From: CAVVEC01 sp963770485
GTDB taxonomy: Bacteria > Acidobacteriota > Terriglobia > Terriglobales > Acidobacteriaceae
DNA length: 64,000 nucleotides
Assembly: GCA_963770485.1 (NCBI GenBank)
Contig: CAVYPX010000014.1
Span: forward strand, 124,001-188,000
Direction: 5' to 3'
This document shows positions 1 to 8,377 of the stretch, one piece after another. Position 1 is the first letter of the stretch, and each line of letters opens with the position of its first letter. The notes beneath the pieces were generated by a model. It saw nothing but the letters and a program-made list of their open reading frames with translations. It was not told where the DNA came from and did not search any database. The position numbers were made by a program, and so were the translations under genes.

Positions 1-68
1 GAGCGCCCTCCTAGGATTCTTGTCTTTGTGTTACCTGGGCACTGCATTCTAAAAATGCTCGATTCCTT

Positions 69-1889
69 CTACTTCTTCACTCTGCGCTGGTGGGTGCTCG
101 GGATGCGCATATCTTCCCGGTACTTCGCGACCGTGCGGCGAGTGACCTGGATACCCTGCGATTGTAGGATGCGGGTGATCTGCTCGTCGGTCAACGGCCT
201 GGCAGGATCCTCTTCCTCGATGAGCTTCTTGACCCGGCGTTTCAGGATCAGCAGTGAAGTGTTGCCGCCCTCGGGGCCGTTTACGCTCTCGCTGAAGAAG
301 TAACGCAGTTCAAACACGCCCTGTGGAGTGTGGGCGTATTTACTGGCCACCGCCCGGCTGACGGTGGAGGGATGCACGCCAATTTCTTCGGCCACCTCCT
401 TGATCATCATAGGCTTCAATTCGTCAATGCCTTTTTCCAGGAAATCCTGTTGCCGGGCCACAATGCTGTAACAAACCTTCATGATGGTCTGCTTGCGCTG
501 CTCGATGTTCTTGATCAGCTGGATGGCGCTCTTGTAGCGCTCCTTGACGTAGTTGCGGGTGTCCTTGTCGTTGTTGTCTTTGGTGAGCAGCCGCTTGTAG
601 GCCGGGTTCAGCCGAAGCTGGGGAACGTCTTCATCGTTCATGACCACGAGCCACTCATCTCCGTGTTTGACGAAGGCTACGTCGGGCTCGATCAGCCGGG
701 GCTGAGTCTTGTTGTAGCGCAGACCGGGACGCGGGTCCAGGGTGCGGATATAGTCGAGCGCGGTCTGAACCGCTTCAATGGGCCGGGCAAGAGCTTTGGA
801 GATTTCCTTATGTTGCTTGTTTTGCACCGCACGCAGATGCTGATCCACGATGGCAATCGCGTCCGCGAGCACCTGCGCTGTGGCCTCCTTGTCGCCATTC
901 CTGTGCGACTCGAGCTGGTGCTGGTGAAAGCGCAGCTGGTAAAGCAGGCATTCACGAAGATCGCGGCAGCCCACGCCGGGCGGATCCATCTGCCTCACCA
1001 GTTCGATGGCTTCATGGAGGTCAGAAACATTGAAGCTGGGCCGAAATGCCGGTGCCGGCGTCGATTCTGCGGCCGGTGCGGGCATAGCCGCGGCTTCTAC
1101 CGGAGCGGGCGCAACTGCAGTTGCGATGCCCGGGCCTGCGAACTCTGAAGGCTGTGATTCCTGCAGGCTCCACAAAGCCTGCTCCGACAATGACTGCTCC
1201 GACGGATCGTGACCGAGATCGGTTTCAATCGAGCCAGGCTCTCCCGAATCATGAACCGAAGGACCAAGTTCTGCGGCGGATTCCGGCGAACTCAAGCCAA
1301 GAGCTGCAGCCTCCTTCACCAGGTTCTCCACCACGGCAGCATCGGCCTCCGGCGGAGCGGGCGGAGCGACCCCGAGCAATTCCTCGTCGCTGGCAATCAG
1401 GTAACCATCCTCGCTCAGATTGCCGATCACCAGTTCGGCGGCTTCGCGAACTTCCGGGCGCACCGGAACAGAACCCAGTTGCCAGATCAGGTGGTCGGTG
1501 AGATTGCCCGGTTTCGACAGGAAATTCTCGAACGATGGCCGTTCGATGTCTTCCATTTCACTCTGGCTGCGATAGCCCGGATCGAGGTAATCCTGAAAAA
1601 AGGAGCCGAAGTCTATTTCTTCAAACGGGTCTTTCTTCTCCTCAGCGACAACCGGACTCTCCTCGATGGCGGGCTGGTCGCGGCTCTCTTCCTTGCGGTC
1701 GACGTCGTCAAGCAGCGGAACGGAATCTTCCAGTTCCTCCAAAACCGGGTTCTCTACCATCTCGGCATTGATCATGTCCCGAAGCTCAAGCTTGTTGAGG
1801 GCCAGGACACTCACCATCTGAACCAGCCCTGGGGTCAGGATCTGTCTCTGCGAGACCTTCAGATGCAGTCTGGGTTGCAATAACACCAT
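69..1889 (-). CDS. rpoN: RNA polymerase sigma-54 factor RpoN
   Basis: Sigma-54 recruits core RNA polymerase to -24/-12 promoters and needs AAA+ enhancer-binding proteins. The N-terminus is the glutamine/leucine-rich activator-interacting region (LKVSQRQILTP, residues 10-20). A core-binding domain follows, then an HTH (EVAEEIGVHPSTVSRAV) and the RpoN box near the C-terminus (TRRTVAKYRE, about 583-592), which contacts the -24 element. At 606 aa it is longer than the usual 450-500 aa. Most of the excess is an Ala/Pro/Ser/Glu-rich insert at about residues 173-287, between DGYLIASDEELL and the conserved HEAIELVRQMDPPGVG. It sits last in a minus-strand run recJ-lptCA-lptB-rpoN; lptB-rpoN adjacency is conserved in many Gram-negative bacteria. 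Identification is secure; the role of the insert is unknown. Confidence 0.96.
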   Translation of the reverse strand: MVLLQPRLHLKVSQRQILTPGLVQMVSVLALNKLELRDMINAEMVENPVLEELEDSVPLLDDVDRKEESRDQPAIEESPVVAEEKKDPFEEIDFGSFFQDYLDPGYRSQSEMEDIERPSFENFLSKPGNLTDHLIWQLGSVPVRPEVREAAELVIGNLSEDGYLIASDEELLGVAPPAPPEADAAVVENLVKEAAALGLSSPESAAELGPSVHDSGEPGSIETDLGHDPSEQSLSEQALWSLQESQPSEFAGPGIATAVAPAPVEAAAMPAPAAESTPAPAFRPSFNVSDLHEAIELVRQMDPPGVGCRDLRECLLYQLRFHQHQLESHRNGDKEATAQVLADAIAIVDQHLRAVQNKQHKEISKALARPIEAVQTALDYIRTLDPRPGLRYNKTQPRLIEPDVAFVKHGDEWLVVMNDEDVPQLRLNPAYKRLLTKDNNDKDTRNYVKERYKSAIQLIKNIEQRKQTIMKVCYSIVARQQDFLEKGIDELKPMMIKEVAEEIGVHPSTVSRAVASKYAHTPQGVFELRYFFSESVNGPEGGNTSLLILKRRVKKLIEEEDPARPLTDEQITRILQSQGIQVTRRTVAKYREDMRIPSTHQRRVKK

Positions 1890-1971
1890 AAAATTGGCTT
1901 CTAGCTATTAGCTTTTAGCTTCTAGCGTCTGGCTTTAGCCAATAGCTGAGCGCCAAAAGCTAAAGGCTGTC

Positions 1972-2700
1972 TCACACCAGCGAGAAACTCTCGCCCAGAT
2001 ACACGCGCCGCACTTCAGGATCGCTGCCTAACTGCTCGGGCGTGCCTTGGCGGAAAATCCGTCCTTCATTAATGATGTATGCCCGGTCGGTGACCGACAA
2101 AGTTTCGCGAACGTTGTGATCTGTAATCAGGACGCCGATCCCGCTTGCCTTCAGATCGCTAATAATCTTCTGCAGATCGAGCACCGCAATTGGATCGATC
2201 CCAGAAAACGGCTCGTCCAGCAGAATGAATCTTGGGCTGATGCACAAGGCGCGGGCGATTTCTACCCGGCGCCGCTCTCCTCCGGACAGCGTGTACCCAC
2301 GGTTCTGGCGGACATGCTCCAATCCCAACTGATCAATCAGCTTTTCCATCCTCTCGCGGCGCTCATGCCAGGACATGGGTTGCGCTTCCAGCACCGCGAG
2401 GATGTTCTCCTCAACTGTGAGCTTGCGGAACACCGAAGCTTCCTGAGGGAGGTAGCTGATGCCGTACTGCCGCGCCCGAAGATACATGGGGACGTCCGTA
2501 ATGTCGTCCTCGTCAATCAGGACCCGTCCAGTGTCGGGGGGGATCAGGCCAACAATTGAGTAGAAGGTTGTCGTCTTGCCGGCGCCGTTAGGTCCAAGCA
2601 AACCAACAACTTCGCCCTGCTCTACGCGAAGAGTGACACCGTTTACAACCCGGCGACCGCGGTAGGACTTGCCGATTTCGTCGGTCGCCAGCGTGTGCAT
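1972..2700 (-). CDS. lptB: LPS export ABC transporter ATPase LptB
   Basis: Cytoplasmic ATPase of the LptBFGC complex, which extracts lipopolysaccharide from the inner membrane. The 242-aa protein has the normal family length. Walker A is GPNGAGKT (about 36-43), the signature is LSGGERRR (about 138-145), Walker B is FILLDEP (about 158-164), followed by a switch His (TDHNVRE). Its ATG lies immediately after the TAA of the upstream lptC/lptA-like gene (TAAATG on the minus strand), so the two are probably co-translated. rpoN follows after 82 bp that hold short near-repeats of the AGCTTTTAGCTTCTAGC type. The lptA-lptB-rpoN order supports the assignment over other ABC ATPases. Confidence 0.96.
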   Translation of the reverse strand: MHTLATDEIGKSYRGRRVVNGVTLRVEQGEVVGLLGPNGAGKTTTFYSIVGLIPPDTGRVLIDEDDITDVPMYLRARQYGISYLPQEASVFRKLTVEENILAVLEAQPMSWHERRERMEKLIDQLGLEHVRQNRGYTLSGGERRRVEIARALCISPRFILLDEPFSGIDPIAVLDLQKIISDLKASGIGVLITDHNVRETLSVTDRAYIINEGRIFRQGTPEQLGSDPEVRRVYLGESFSLV

Positions 2701-4971
2701 TTATCGTGCCACTCGCGTTTGTGTGACGGTGGGGGATGAGTCGTTCCCTTCCACCACGACCCTATCATCGTGTCTAAAGAAAGTCAACGAAACCCCGGTA
2801 ATCTTGCCATGTTCGGCATCAAAAATGCTAGGCGGTCCACCGGTAAGAACGAATTTGTCGTCGCCGGCACTGTAGACCAGCCGATCCCCGTCCGCGCGAC
2901 GGTCGGGTTGCGTGATCACGACCTGCCCCTCCGCCACGATCTTGTCGAGTTTTCCCGCTCCAGAGAGTGCTTGGGTCGCGCCGCTTTGGCCGCGAGCCTG
3001 GAGAAACGCGTCCATCTGCGCGGCTGTGATTGTCAGATCTGCTCCCCTGGCTACAACACTGCCGTCGAAGTGGGCCTTGCGCTCGTTATCCGTGTAGGTG
3101 AGGCGTGCGGAGGTGATAGCGACCGGTGTCGACTTTCCGGCCTTATCAGTTTGAACCAGGACGGTTGAGACCGGCTGAGCGGGCGAGCCGCGAGCGCTTT
3201 GTCCGTGGGCATCCATAGAGCGATGGTCGCGATCGAAATCGATCGACGGCGCTTCCACGATATTCGCGTCCTGCCAAAGCCGGGCGTTCCCGGTATAGAG
3301 GGCGACAGCCGGGGTGCCCTGCACAGTCATGGAACGAGCGGTTACGTGGATCGGGCTCGACGAGGACAACAGCGCGCCATCGGGTTGCGATTTCAGATTG
3401 CTGTAGGTACTCTTGACGTCGCCCTCGGCGAACGCGTCTCCCGTACTCCGATTCAAACGCATGGTGCGCGCCGTGGTCGTCATGCCGCCATCCACTACGC
3501 GCGGGGAGCCGGTGAGCAGCAAAACTTGGTCGGAAGGGGTATAGCGGGCGAGATCTCCCCATGCCTTGCGCTCTCCATCCGCATAGGTAACGCCTCCCTG
3601 TTGCACAATGGATTCGATGCCGCTGCCGGTTTGAAAGGAAGCATCCACGACTCGGCTGGTGCTGACCCGATCCGGCTGCCCGGGATTCTGGTTGACGATG
3701 CGGGCGTCGGGCGCGCCGTGGACGGAGGAGAGCTGTCCCAAGTCGTCGAAATGGGCTTCAAACTTTCCCGCAGTCACCAGGGTTTGCTGGCCAGCGCCGG
3801 ACCCTCCGGGGCGGATGCCGATCTGCGCCGCACCGGAAGTTTCCGCCCGCGTGAGACGGCGTCCCTCCATAACAAAAAAATCGACAATCGCTGCCGTAAG
3901 CTCCAGATCCTGGGCCCGGGATGCATCGCCGGATGGCTTCTGATGCTGCGCCAGTTTCACATTCTCTTCCGCACGGACCTTGGCCAGGAGATTCTTTGCG
4001 GAAAAATCGAGCCGTACGTGGCCGGCATTGGCCCGTATCGGTTGCGCACCAACAGTCTCTGCCTGGACATTTCCGGAAAGAACCGCGGTTTTCAGCGCGC
4101 CTCCCCGCTCCGTCATGTTGAGTTCGAGTTGCTCGGCTCGCGCTTCCGCTCCAGTCGGACCGGCGGTCTGGACCAGTACGTTCCCTTGCGCCCGAACGCT
4201 GTCCAGCGTGTTGTCATTGCGCAGAAAGAGGGTGGCTTCGTCGGCCGCGCATCGCCGCCCACCACTTTGCACCAGAGGATGTTGGAGCACGACCCGGTGC
4301 GGATCCTTGGTGATGGTTCCGCGTGCCGCGGTTATGATTGCCGGACTGGCGCCGCCGAACACTAGATTGACCTGAGATTCCATGGTGAGCACATTGGTTC
4401 TGGCGAGATAGCTCATGCCCACCGCTGATCCGGCCGCTTGCACTACGCGAAACTCGACTTTCTCCTTGGTGTAGGCGTTGCCGGTCTTCTGATTGAAAAC
4501 CAGTCCGCTGGTCTTGAGGTGGATGGGATTCTTGAGTTCCTTGGGTGGCGCCTGATCCGGGCTGGTCAAGCCTCCAGGGTTCGATTCCAGGTCAATCTGA
4601 ACCGGACCTTGGGCGGTGACGTCGCCGGATTGCTGGTCGTATTCGAAGTCGGCGCCATAGATTTGGTCGAAGCGGCCGGAATCGCGGCCGTAGAGGGTAA
4701 TCTCCACGTCATGCAATTCGGCGTGTCCTCCCTGCTTGAACTGGACTGCCTTGCTGGCCTGGATTCGGAACAGGGTGCGTCCTTGCTCGGACTTGGAGAC
4801 CGTGAACCCGGTCGCACTTTGCTTGATTTCCAGGCCGATCTTCTCTGGCACTTGCTTCAGGGCGTTCTGCACCCGATGACGGGCGTAGAAATACACTCCC
4901 GCCACGACTAATACTGCGGCGATCGCAGTCGCGGCAAACCAGCGGCGCAGGCGGGCTATGGGGAGAGGCAT
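2701..4971 (-). CDS. LptC-LptA (OstA-like) fusion, LPS transport
   Basis: A 756-aa protein with one N-terminal membrane segment (about residues 11-27, WFAATAIAAVLVVAGVYFY) and a long beta-rich periplasmic part. The first about 180 residues look like LptC (GFTVSKSEQGRTLFRIQASKA and HDVEITLYGRD). The rest holds several OstA/LptA-like stretches (ARAEQLELNMTERGG, GNVQAETV, DGSVVARGADLTITAAQMDAFL). LptC is usually about 190 aa and LptA about 180 aa, so this seems to be LptC fused to multiple LptA-like modules that could themselves form much of the periplasmic bridge. It abuts lptB with zero spacing. The C-terminus ends in an LptA-like strand pair (LVYSAGDDKFVLTGGPPSIFDAEHGKITG). Role in LPS transport is inferred from domains and context. 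Confidence 0.85.
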   Translation of the reverse strand: MPLPIARLRRWFAATAIAAVLVVAGVYFYARHRVQNALKQVPEKIGLEIKQSATGFTVSKSEQGRTLFRIQASKAVQFKQGGHAELHDVEITLYGRDSGRFDQIYGADFEYDQQSGDVTAQGPVQIDLESNPGGLTSPDQAPPKELKNPIHLKTSGLVFNQKTGNAYTKEKVEFRVVQAAGSAVGMSYLARTNVLTMESQVNLVFGGASPAIITAARGTITKDPHRVVLQHPLVQSGGRRCAADEATLFLRNDNTLDSVRAQGNVLVQTAGPTGAEARAEQLELNMTERGGALKTAVLSGNVQAETVGAQPIRANAGHVRLDFSAKNLLAKVRAEENVKLAQHQKPSGDASRAQDLELTAAIVDFFVMEGRRLTRAETSGAAQIGIRPGGSGAGQQTLVTAGKFEAHFDDLGQLSSVHGAPDARIVNQNPGQPDRVSTSRVVDASFQTGSGIESIVQQGGVTYADGERKAWGDLARYTPSDQVLLLTGSPRVVDGGMTTTARTMRLNRSTGDAFAEGDVKSTYSNLKSQPDGALLSSSSPIHVTARSMTVQGTPAVALYTGNARLWQDANIVEAPSIDFDRDHRSMDAHGQSARGSPAQPVSTVLVQTDKAGKSTPVAITSARLTYTDNERKAHFDGSVVARGADLTITAAQMDAFLQARGQSGATQALSGAGKLDKIVAEGQVVITQPDRRADGDRLVYSAGDDKFVLTGGPPSIFDAEHGKITGVSLTFFRHDDRVVVEGNDSSPTVTQTRVAR

Positions 4972-5024
4972 CTGAAAACAGTGTAATTGGTAGGGGTGAG
5001 CAGCTGGTAGCGAGTAGCTAGGAG

Positions 5025-6977
5025 CTAGGAGCCAGTAGTCGCCGCCGTCTCCTTCTTCTCTTCCGTGTCCTCCGTGTCCTCCGTGGTTTTCTTTTCACTC
5101 TTGAAATCGCGGAGTGAGAGTTCCAAGCCCCCAAATTCGGGATGGTCGTTATGGTCGAGGGTGAAAGCGATCTCCATGACATCGCCAGGGAGAAGGTGCG
5201 CCTGCTCCATCCGTTCCGCCATACGCCAGCCGAGGGCATTGTAAGTGACGGATTTGCGCCAGTTCTCAGTTCTTGCTTCCCGGTTCTCGGAGCGGCGGCG
5301 AATGGCGGCTGAATCCGGGTGGCAGTTCGGCGTCACCCGCACGGCGGCGTCGCTAAGTTCCGCGCCCGAGTCCAAGTCCGAGTCTACGGGCCGAGGGTTC
5401 GAAGCCAATCTTAGTTTGACGTGCTTTTCTTTCAATATGCGCGGCGGCGTTGCTAGCCGGACATTGTAGGCCGCAAATACCGGTTCCGGATTGCGACTGC
5501 CGAACGGTTCGAGAAGCTGCAACGCACGAAACAACTCCGGCGTGATCTGGTCCAACGGCAACTCGCCAGCCAACTCAAGAACCGGTTCGAAATCCGAGAG
5601 GCTCAAGTGTTGGCGGGCATAAACATCCAGGCGAGAGCACAGCTCGGGTAACCGCGCAGCCGGCAAAGTGAATCCGACCGCGTGCGAGTGGCCGCCAAAG
5701 CGGGTGAACAGCTCCGAACACGACTCCAGCGCGTTCAACAAATGAAATGGCCGGATGGACCGGCCTGAGCCGTGCGCTTCCTCGCCATCGCGGGAGATCA
5801 CCAGCGTGGGACGCCCGTAGCGCTCGACCACGCGGGTGGCTGTGATTCCGATCACCCCCCGGTGCCATCCCTCGCCATCAATCACCAGGCAGAAGGAATC
5901 CAGCAGCGCCGGCTCTTCGGCGAATCGGGCATCGATGGCATCGAGAATCCGGCGTTCTTCTTCTTGGCGGTCGGTGTTGAGCTTGTCAAGCTTGTTCGCG
6001 ATCTCGCGAGCGCGGGCTGCATCCTTCACGCTGAAGAGTTCGATCACGTCGCGGGCCACATCCATGCGGCCCGCAGCGTTGATTCGCGGGGCAATGCGGA
6101 ATGCGACTTCACCCGTGGTCAATGGACGCCCACCCACCTGCGCGACTTCCAGCAGCGCCTTGAGGCCTGGATTCACCGCCGAGCGCAGAGCCTCTAGGCC
6201 AAGCTTGGCGAAAACCCGGTTCTCGCCAGTCAGGGGCACGGTATCGGCAATGGTCGCAATCGCCACAATTTTCAAAAACGACTTGAGCAAAGATGCCTGG
6301 TCGCGATCCTTGAGCCGCCGCTCCATCAAAGCCTGCGCCAGCTTGAAAGCAACCCCGGCGCCGCAGAGCGCTTTGCAGGGATAATCGCAGCCCGGTTGAT
6401 TCGGATTGAGGACAGCCAGGGCGGTGGGCATGCCGTTTTGGCCAGGCAGATGATGGTCAGTGACAATCAGGTCCACGCCCAAGCGCGCTGCAGTTTCCGC
6501 CGCCGCAAAGGCGCGGATGCCGGTATCTACGCTGATGATGAGATGAATGCCCGCGGCGGCCGCGCGCTCAATGACATCGCCGCGGAGGTCGTAGCCTTCT
6601 TTAATGCGGTGAGGAACGTGGAAATCCGCGGAGCCGCCGCACAGTTCGATCGCGGTTTTCAAAATCACAATCGCGGTCGTGCCGTCTACGTCGTAGTCGC
6701 CGTAGATCAGAATGCCTTCCTTGCGCTCGATGGCGGCCTCCAGACGGTCAACCGCAGCCTTCATACCAGTCATCAGATACGGCGAGTGCAGGTGGGAAAG
6801 CGAAGGATTCAGAAAGCGATCGGCGGCTTCAGCATCGGTAATACCACGCACGACGAGGAGGCGAGCGAGAGTGGAAGCGAGCTCGGGATAATTCAGACCG
6901 AGTTTGGAGCTGGAGCGTAGTTCGGCGCTGAGAAGTTCGATCTGATTGGCGTCAGCGCTTTTGAAAACCCATTTCAT
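5025..6977 (-). CDS. recJ: single-stranded-DNA-specific exonuclease RecJ
   Basis: 5'-3' ssDNA exonuclease of the DHH superfamily, acting in RecF-pathway recombination and mismatch repair. Visible motifs: DYDVDGT (about 94-100), the aspartate of SVDTGIRA (about 151), DHHLPG (174-179) and the DHHA1 motif GGHSHAVGF, all expected Mn2+/DNA-binding features. At 650 aa it is somewhat longer than typical RecJ (about 570). The C-terminal OB-fold region is interrupted by a low-complexity segment (SNPRPVDSDLDSGAELSDAA and on to ENREARTENWRKS), and the tail KKTTEDTEDTEEKKE is the translation of a dispersed intergenic repeat (5061-5088). The start ATG at 6977 gives a normal N-terminus. Probably first gene of the recJ-lpt-rpoN run. 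Confidence 0.95.
   Translation of the reverse strand: MKWVFKSADANQIELLSAELRSSSKLGLNYPELASTLARLLVVRGITDAEAADRFLNPSLSHLHSPYLMTGMKAAVDRLEAAIERKEGILIYGDYDVDGTTAIVILKTAIELCGGSADFHVPHRIKEGYDLRGDVIERAAAAGIHLIISVDTGIRAFAAAETAARLGVDLIVTDHHLPGQNGMPTALAVLNPNQPGCDYPCKALCGAGVAFKLAQALMERRLKDRDQASLLKSFLKIVAIATIADTVPLTGENRVFAKLGLEALRSAVNPGLKALLEVAQVGGRPLTTGEVAFRIAPRINAAGRMDVARDVIELFSVKDAARAREIANKLDKLNTDRQEEERRILDAIDARFAEEPALLDSFCLVIDGEGWHRGVIGITATRVVERYGRPTLVISRDGEEAHGSGRSIRPFHLLNALESCSELFTRFGGHSHAVGFTLPAARLPELCSRLDVYARQHLSLSDFEPVLELAGELPLDQITPELFRALQLLEPFGSRNPEPVFAAYNVRLATPPRILKEKHVKLRLASNPRPVDSDLDSGAELSDAAVRVTPNCHPDSAAIRRRSENREARTENWRKSVTYNALGWRMAERMEQAHLLPGDVMEIAFTLDHNDHPEFGGLELSLRDFKSEKKTTEDTEDTEEKKETAATTGS
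5061..5088. repeat. translated CCGTGTCCT repeat in the recJ 3' end
   Basis: Iterated TCCGTGTCC/TCCGTGTCCTCCGTGG, the same motif family as the stem-loop repeat at 38747-38823. Here it lies inside the recJ reading frame and is read as TTEDTEDTEE, just before the stop. Confidence 0.7.
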
Positions 6978-7067
6978 GAATTACGAGCAACATTGTAGCG
7001 CCGCCGTCTCGGCGGCCGTCCCCACATGGAACGAGACGGGCGGGGACGCCCGTCCTCCCATTAAGAT

Positions 7068-7559
7068 CTACGGTTCGTCGTCTTGATCAGGCTCGTCGAT
7101 GGGGAGGCCGGCGAAATCTTCCGCCATTTCTAGGATGCCCTGGTAACGCTCGTACCACGGAGTGGAGGCTTCGTACACCATCACCACGCCCTGATGCGCG
7201 AAGCCGAGTTGCACGAAACCGGTCTTGCCGACGTAAGTCCGCAGCCAGCGCGCATCCTCCAGGTCTTCATCGTTGCTGAACTCGGCGCTGCTCAGGCGCT
7301 GAATCATCGCATCGAGTTCCTCCCGTTCCAGCCGCCATGAATCCATGATCAGAAATGGCGCATCCGCCGCTTTCGCGAGTTCGACGAAATCCTTCCAGCC
7401 ATCCGGATTGTCCTCTGACTTCCAGCTGACACACTGCACCTCTTCGTAATCAATGAACCCAGGGAAGCGGCGCAGGCCATGGCCCTCGATGAAGGCGATC
7501 ATGTCGTCTTTAAGGCTGGCGAGATCATCAGGCAGCGGCGACATCGGGATATCAAGCAT
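7068..7559 (-). CDS. conserved hypothetical acidic protein
   Basis: I do not recognise this 163-aa protein. The start at 7559 (MLDIPMSPLPDDLASL) is preferred over the upstream in-frame start, because the extra residues come from AT-rich repeat-like DNA (7560-7640). It is soluble, strongly acidic at the C-terminus (LPIDEPDQDDEP), with conserved-looking aromatic clusters (FPGFIDYEEVQCVSWKSE, DAPFLIMDSWRLEREELD). No signal peptide or membrane segment. It stands alone between recJ and the divergent DUF507 genes. The intergenic side toward DUF507 contains short inverted GCACTCAGCA/TGCTGAGTGC repeats. Coding is supported by length, composition and absence of a better alternative frame; function unknown. 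Confidence 0.75.
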   Translation of the reverse strand: MLDIPMSPLPDDLASLKDDMIAFIEGHGLRRFPGFIDYEEVQCVSWKSEDNPDGWKDFVELAKAADAPFLIMDSWRLEREELDAMIQRLSSAEFSNDEDLEDARWLRTYVGKTGFVQLGFAHQGVVMVYEASTPWYERYQGILEMAEDFAGLPIDEPDQDDEP

Positions 7560-7765
7560 TGTATGCCGGATGCCAGCTATCAGGCTACAGCCGGCAAGAC
7601 CAAGCACTCAGCATTCAGCACTCAGCACTTAGTCCTTCGCGACAGGCACAATGGCAGCTGCTTTTTTTCCAAGGTTGAGATCGTTCTCTTCGTCGAACTG
7701 ATTGCTGAGTGCTGAGTGCTGTTGTGCTAGACTGTTTGTTTCACATCTCACATCCGATCCGCATC

Positions 7766-8044
7766 ATGCTTCTTTCCAAAGAATATGTGAGCTATCTAGC
7801 CCGCGAAGTCACCAAAAAGCTCATAGCCGGCGAGTTCATCGAGACCAAGGCAATCGCCGCGGTCACGGAGAAGGTGCACGCTTCCATGCTTGAGGAGTTG
7901 TCGCTCGAGGACCGCATCAATGACGAAGTGCGCGTTATCCTGGAGGCCTATTCCGCCGAGATGCAGAAGACCGGCGCCAACTATCAGGAAATGTTTCGCA
8001 AGGTGAAGAACGAACTGGTGCGCAAGTACAAGGCGGTGTTGTGA
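7766..8044 (+). CDS. DUF507 family protein (first of pair)
   Basis: A 92-aa helical protein beginning MLLSKEYVSYLAREVTKKL at the ATG at 7766; the longer upstream frame runs through repeat DNA and is unlikely to be translated. The pattern of alternating charged and hydrophobic residues with the end KNELVRKYKAVL matches the DUF507 family, known from Acidobacteriota, Aquificota and deltaproteobacterial groups with no established biochemical role. It overlaps the next gene by 4 nt (GTGA), so the two products are probably made in a fixed ratio and may pair. Family assignment is from recognition of the sequence pattern. Confidence 0.85.
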   Translation: MLLSKEYVSYLAREVTKKLIAGEFIETKAIAAVTEKVHASMLEELSLEDRINDEVRVILEAYSAEMQKTGANYQEMFRKVKNELVRKYKAVL

Positions 8045-8316
8045 GAGTCAGCCGCGACAAAGTCAATAAAGTGGCGCACGGGATCACGGACGCCCTGGCC
8101 GAGATGGACGAGCTGGATTTTGTGGAAGACCGGAATACGATCCGGCTGGAAGTGCGCAAGATCCTGGAAGAACTGCTCAACAAGGAAGAAAAAATCGATC
8201 AGGCCGCCCGGCAGAAGATCGAAAGCCAGAAACGCACCATCCTGGAAGGCAGCCAGGAGTGGGACATTCTGTACCGCAAGTACTATAACGAAGAAGTGAA
8301 GAAACTGGGGATGTAG
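8041..8316 (+). CDS. DUF507 family protein (second of pair)
   Basis: 91 aa, starting at a GTG that overlaps the upstream stop (GTGA), a layout typical of translational coupling. Sequence features: RVSRDKVNKVAHGITDALAEMDELDFVEDRNTIRLEVRKILEELL, then a charged helix and the end WDILYRKYYNEEVKKLGM, closely parallel to the upstream paralogue. Both lack membrane segments or catalytic motifs and look like small all-helical, possibly dimerising proteins. Function not known. Confidence 0.86.
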   Translation: MRVSRDKVNKVAHGITDALAEMDELDFVEDRNTIRLEVRKILEELLNKEEKIDQAARQKIESQKRTILEGSQEWDILYRKYYNEEVKKLGM

Positions 8317-8329
8317 ACCGAGTTTCCTG

Positions 8330-8355
8330 AAAAAAAACCCGCGCCGCAGCGCGGG
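8330..8355 (-). terminator. Rho-independent terminator of the 8378 gene
   Basis: On the minus strand: stem CCCGCGC, four-base loop, GCGCGGG, followed by eight T. It lies 22 bp past the stop of the minus-strand gene at 8378-9184, so it ends that gene. The plus strand lacks a T tract after the stem, so it should not act efficiently on the DUF507 genes. Confidence 0.85.
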
Positions 8356-8377
8356 GCTGATACAGCGGGACGAAAGT

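Noticed and set aside
3199..4365. 388-aa plus-strand open frame opposite the LptC/LptA gene
   Set aside because: Antisense shadow of a strongly supported gene; no domains or RBS.
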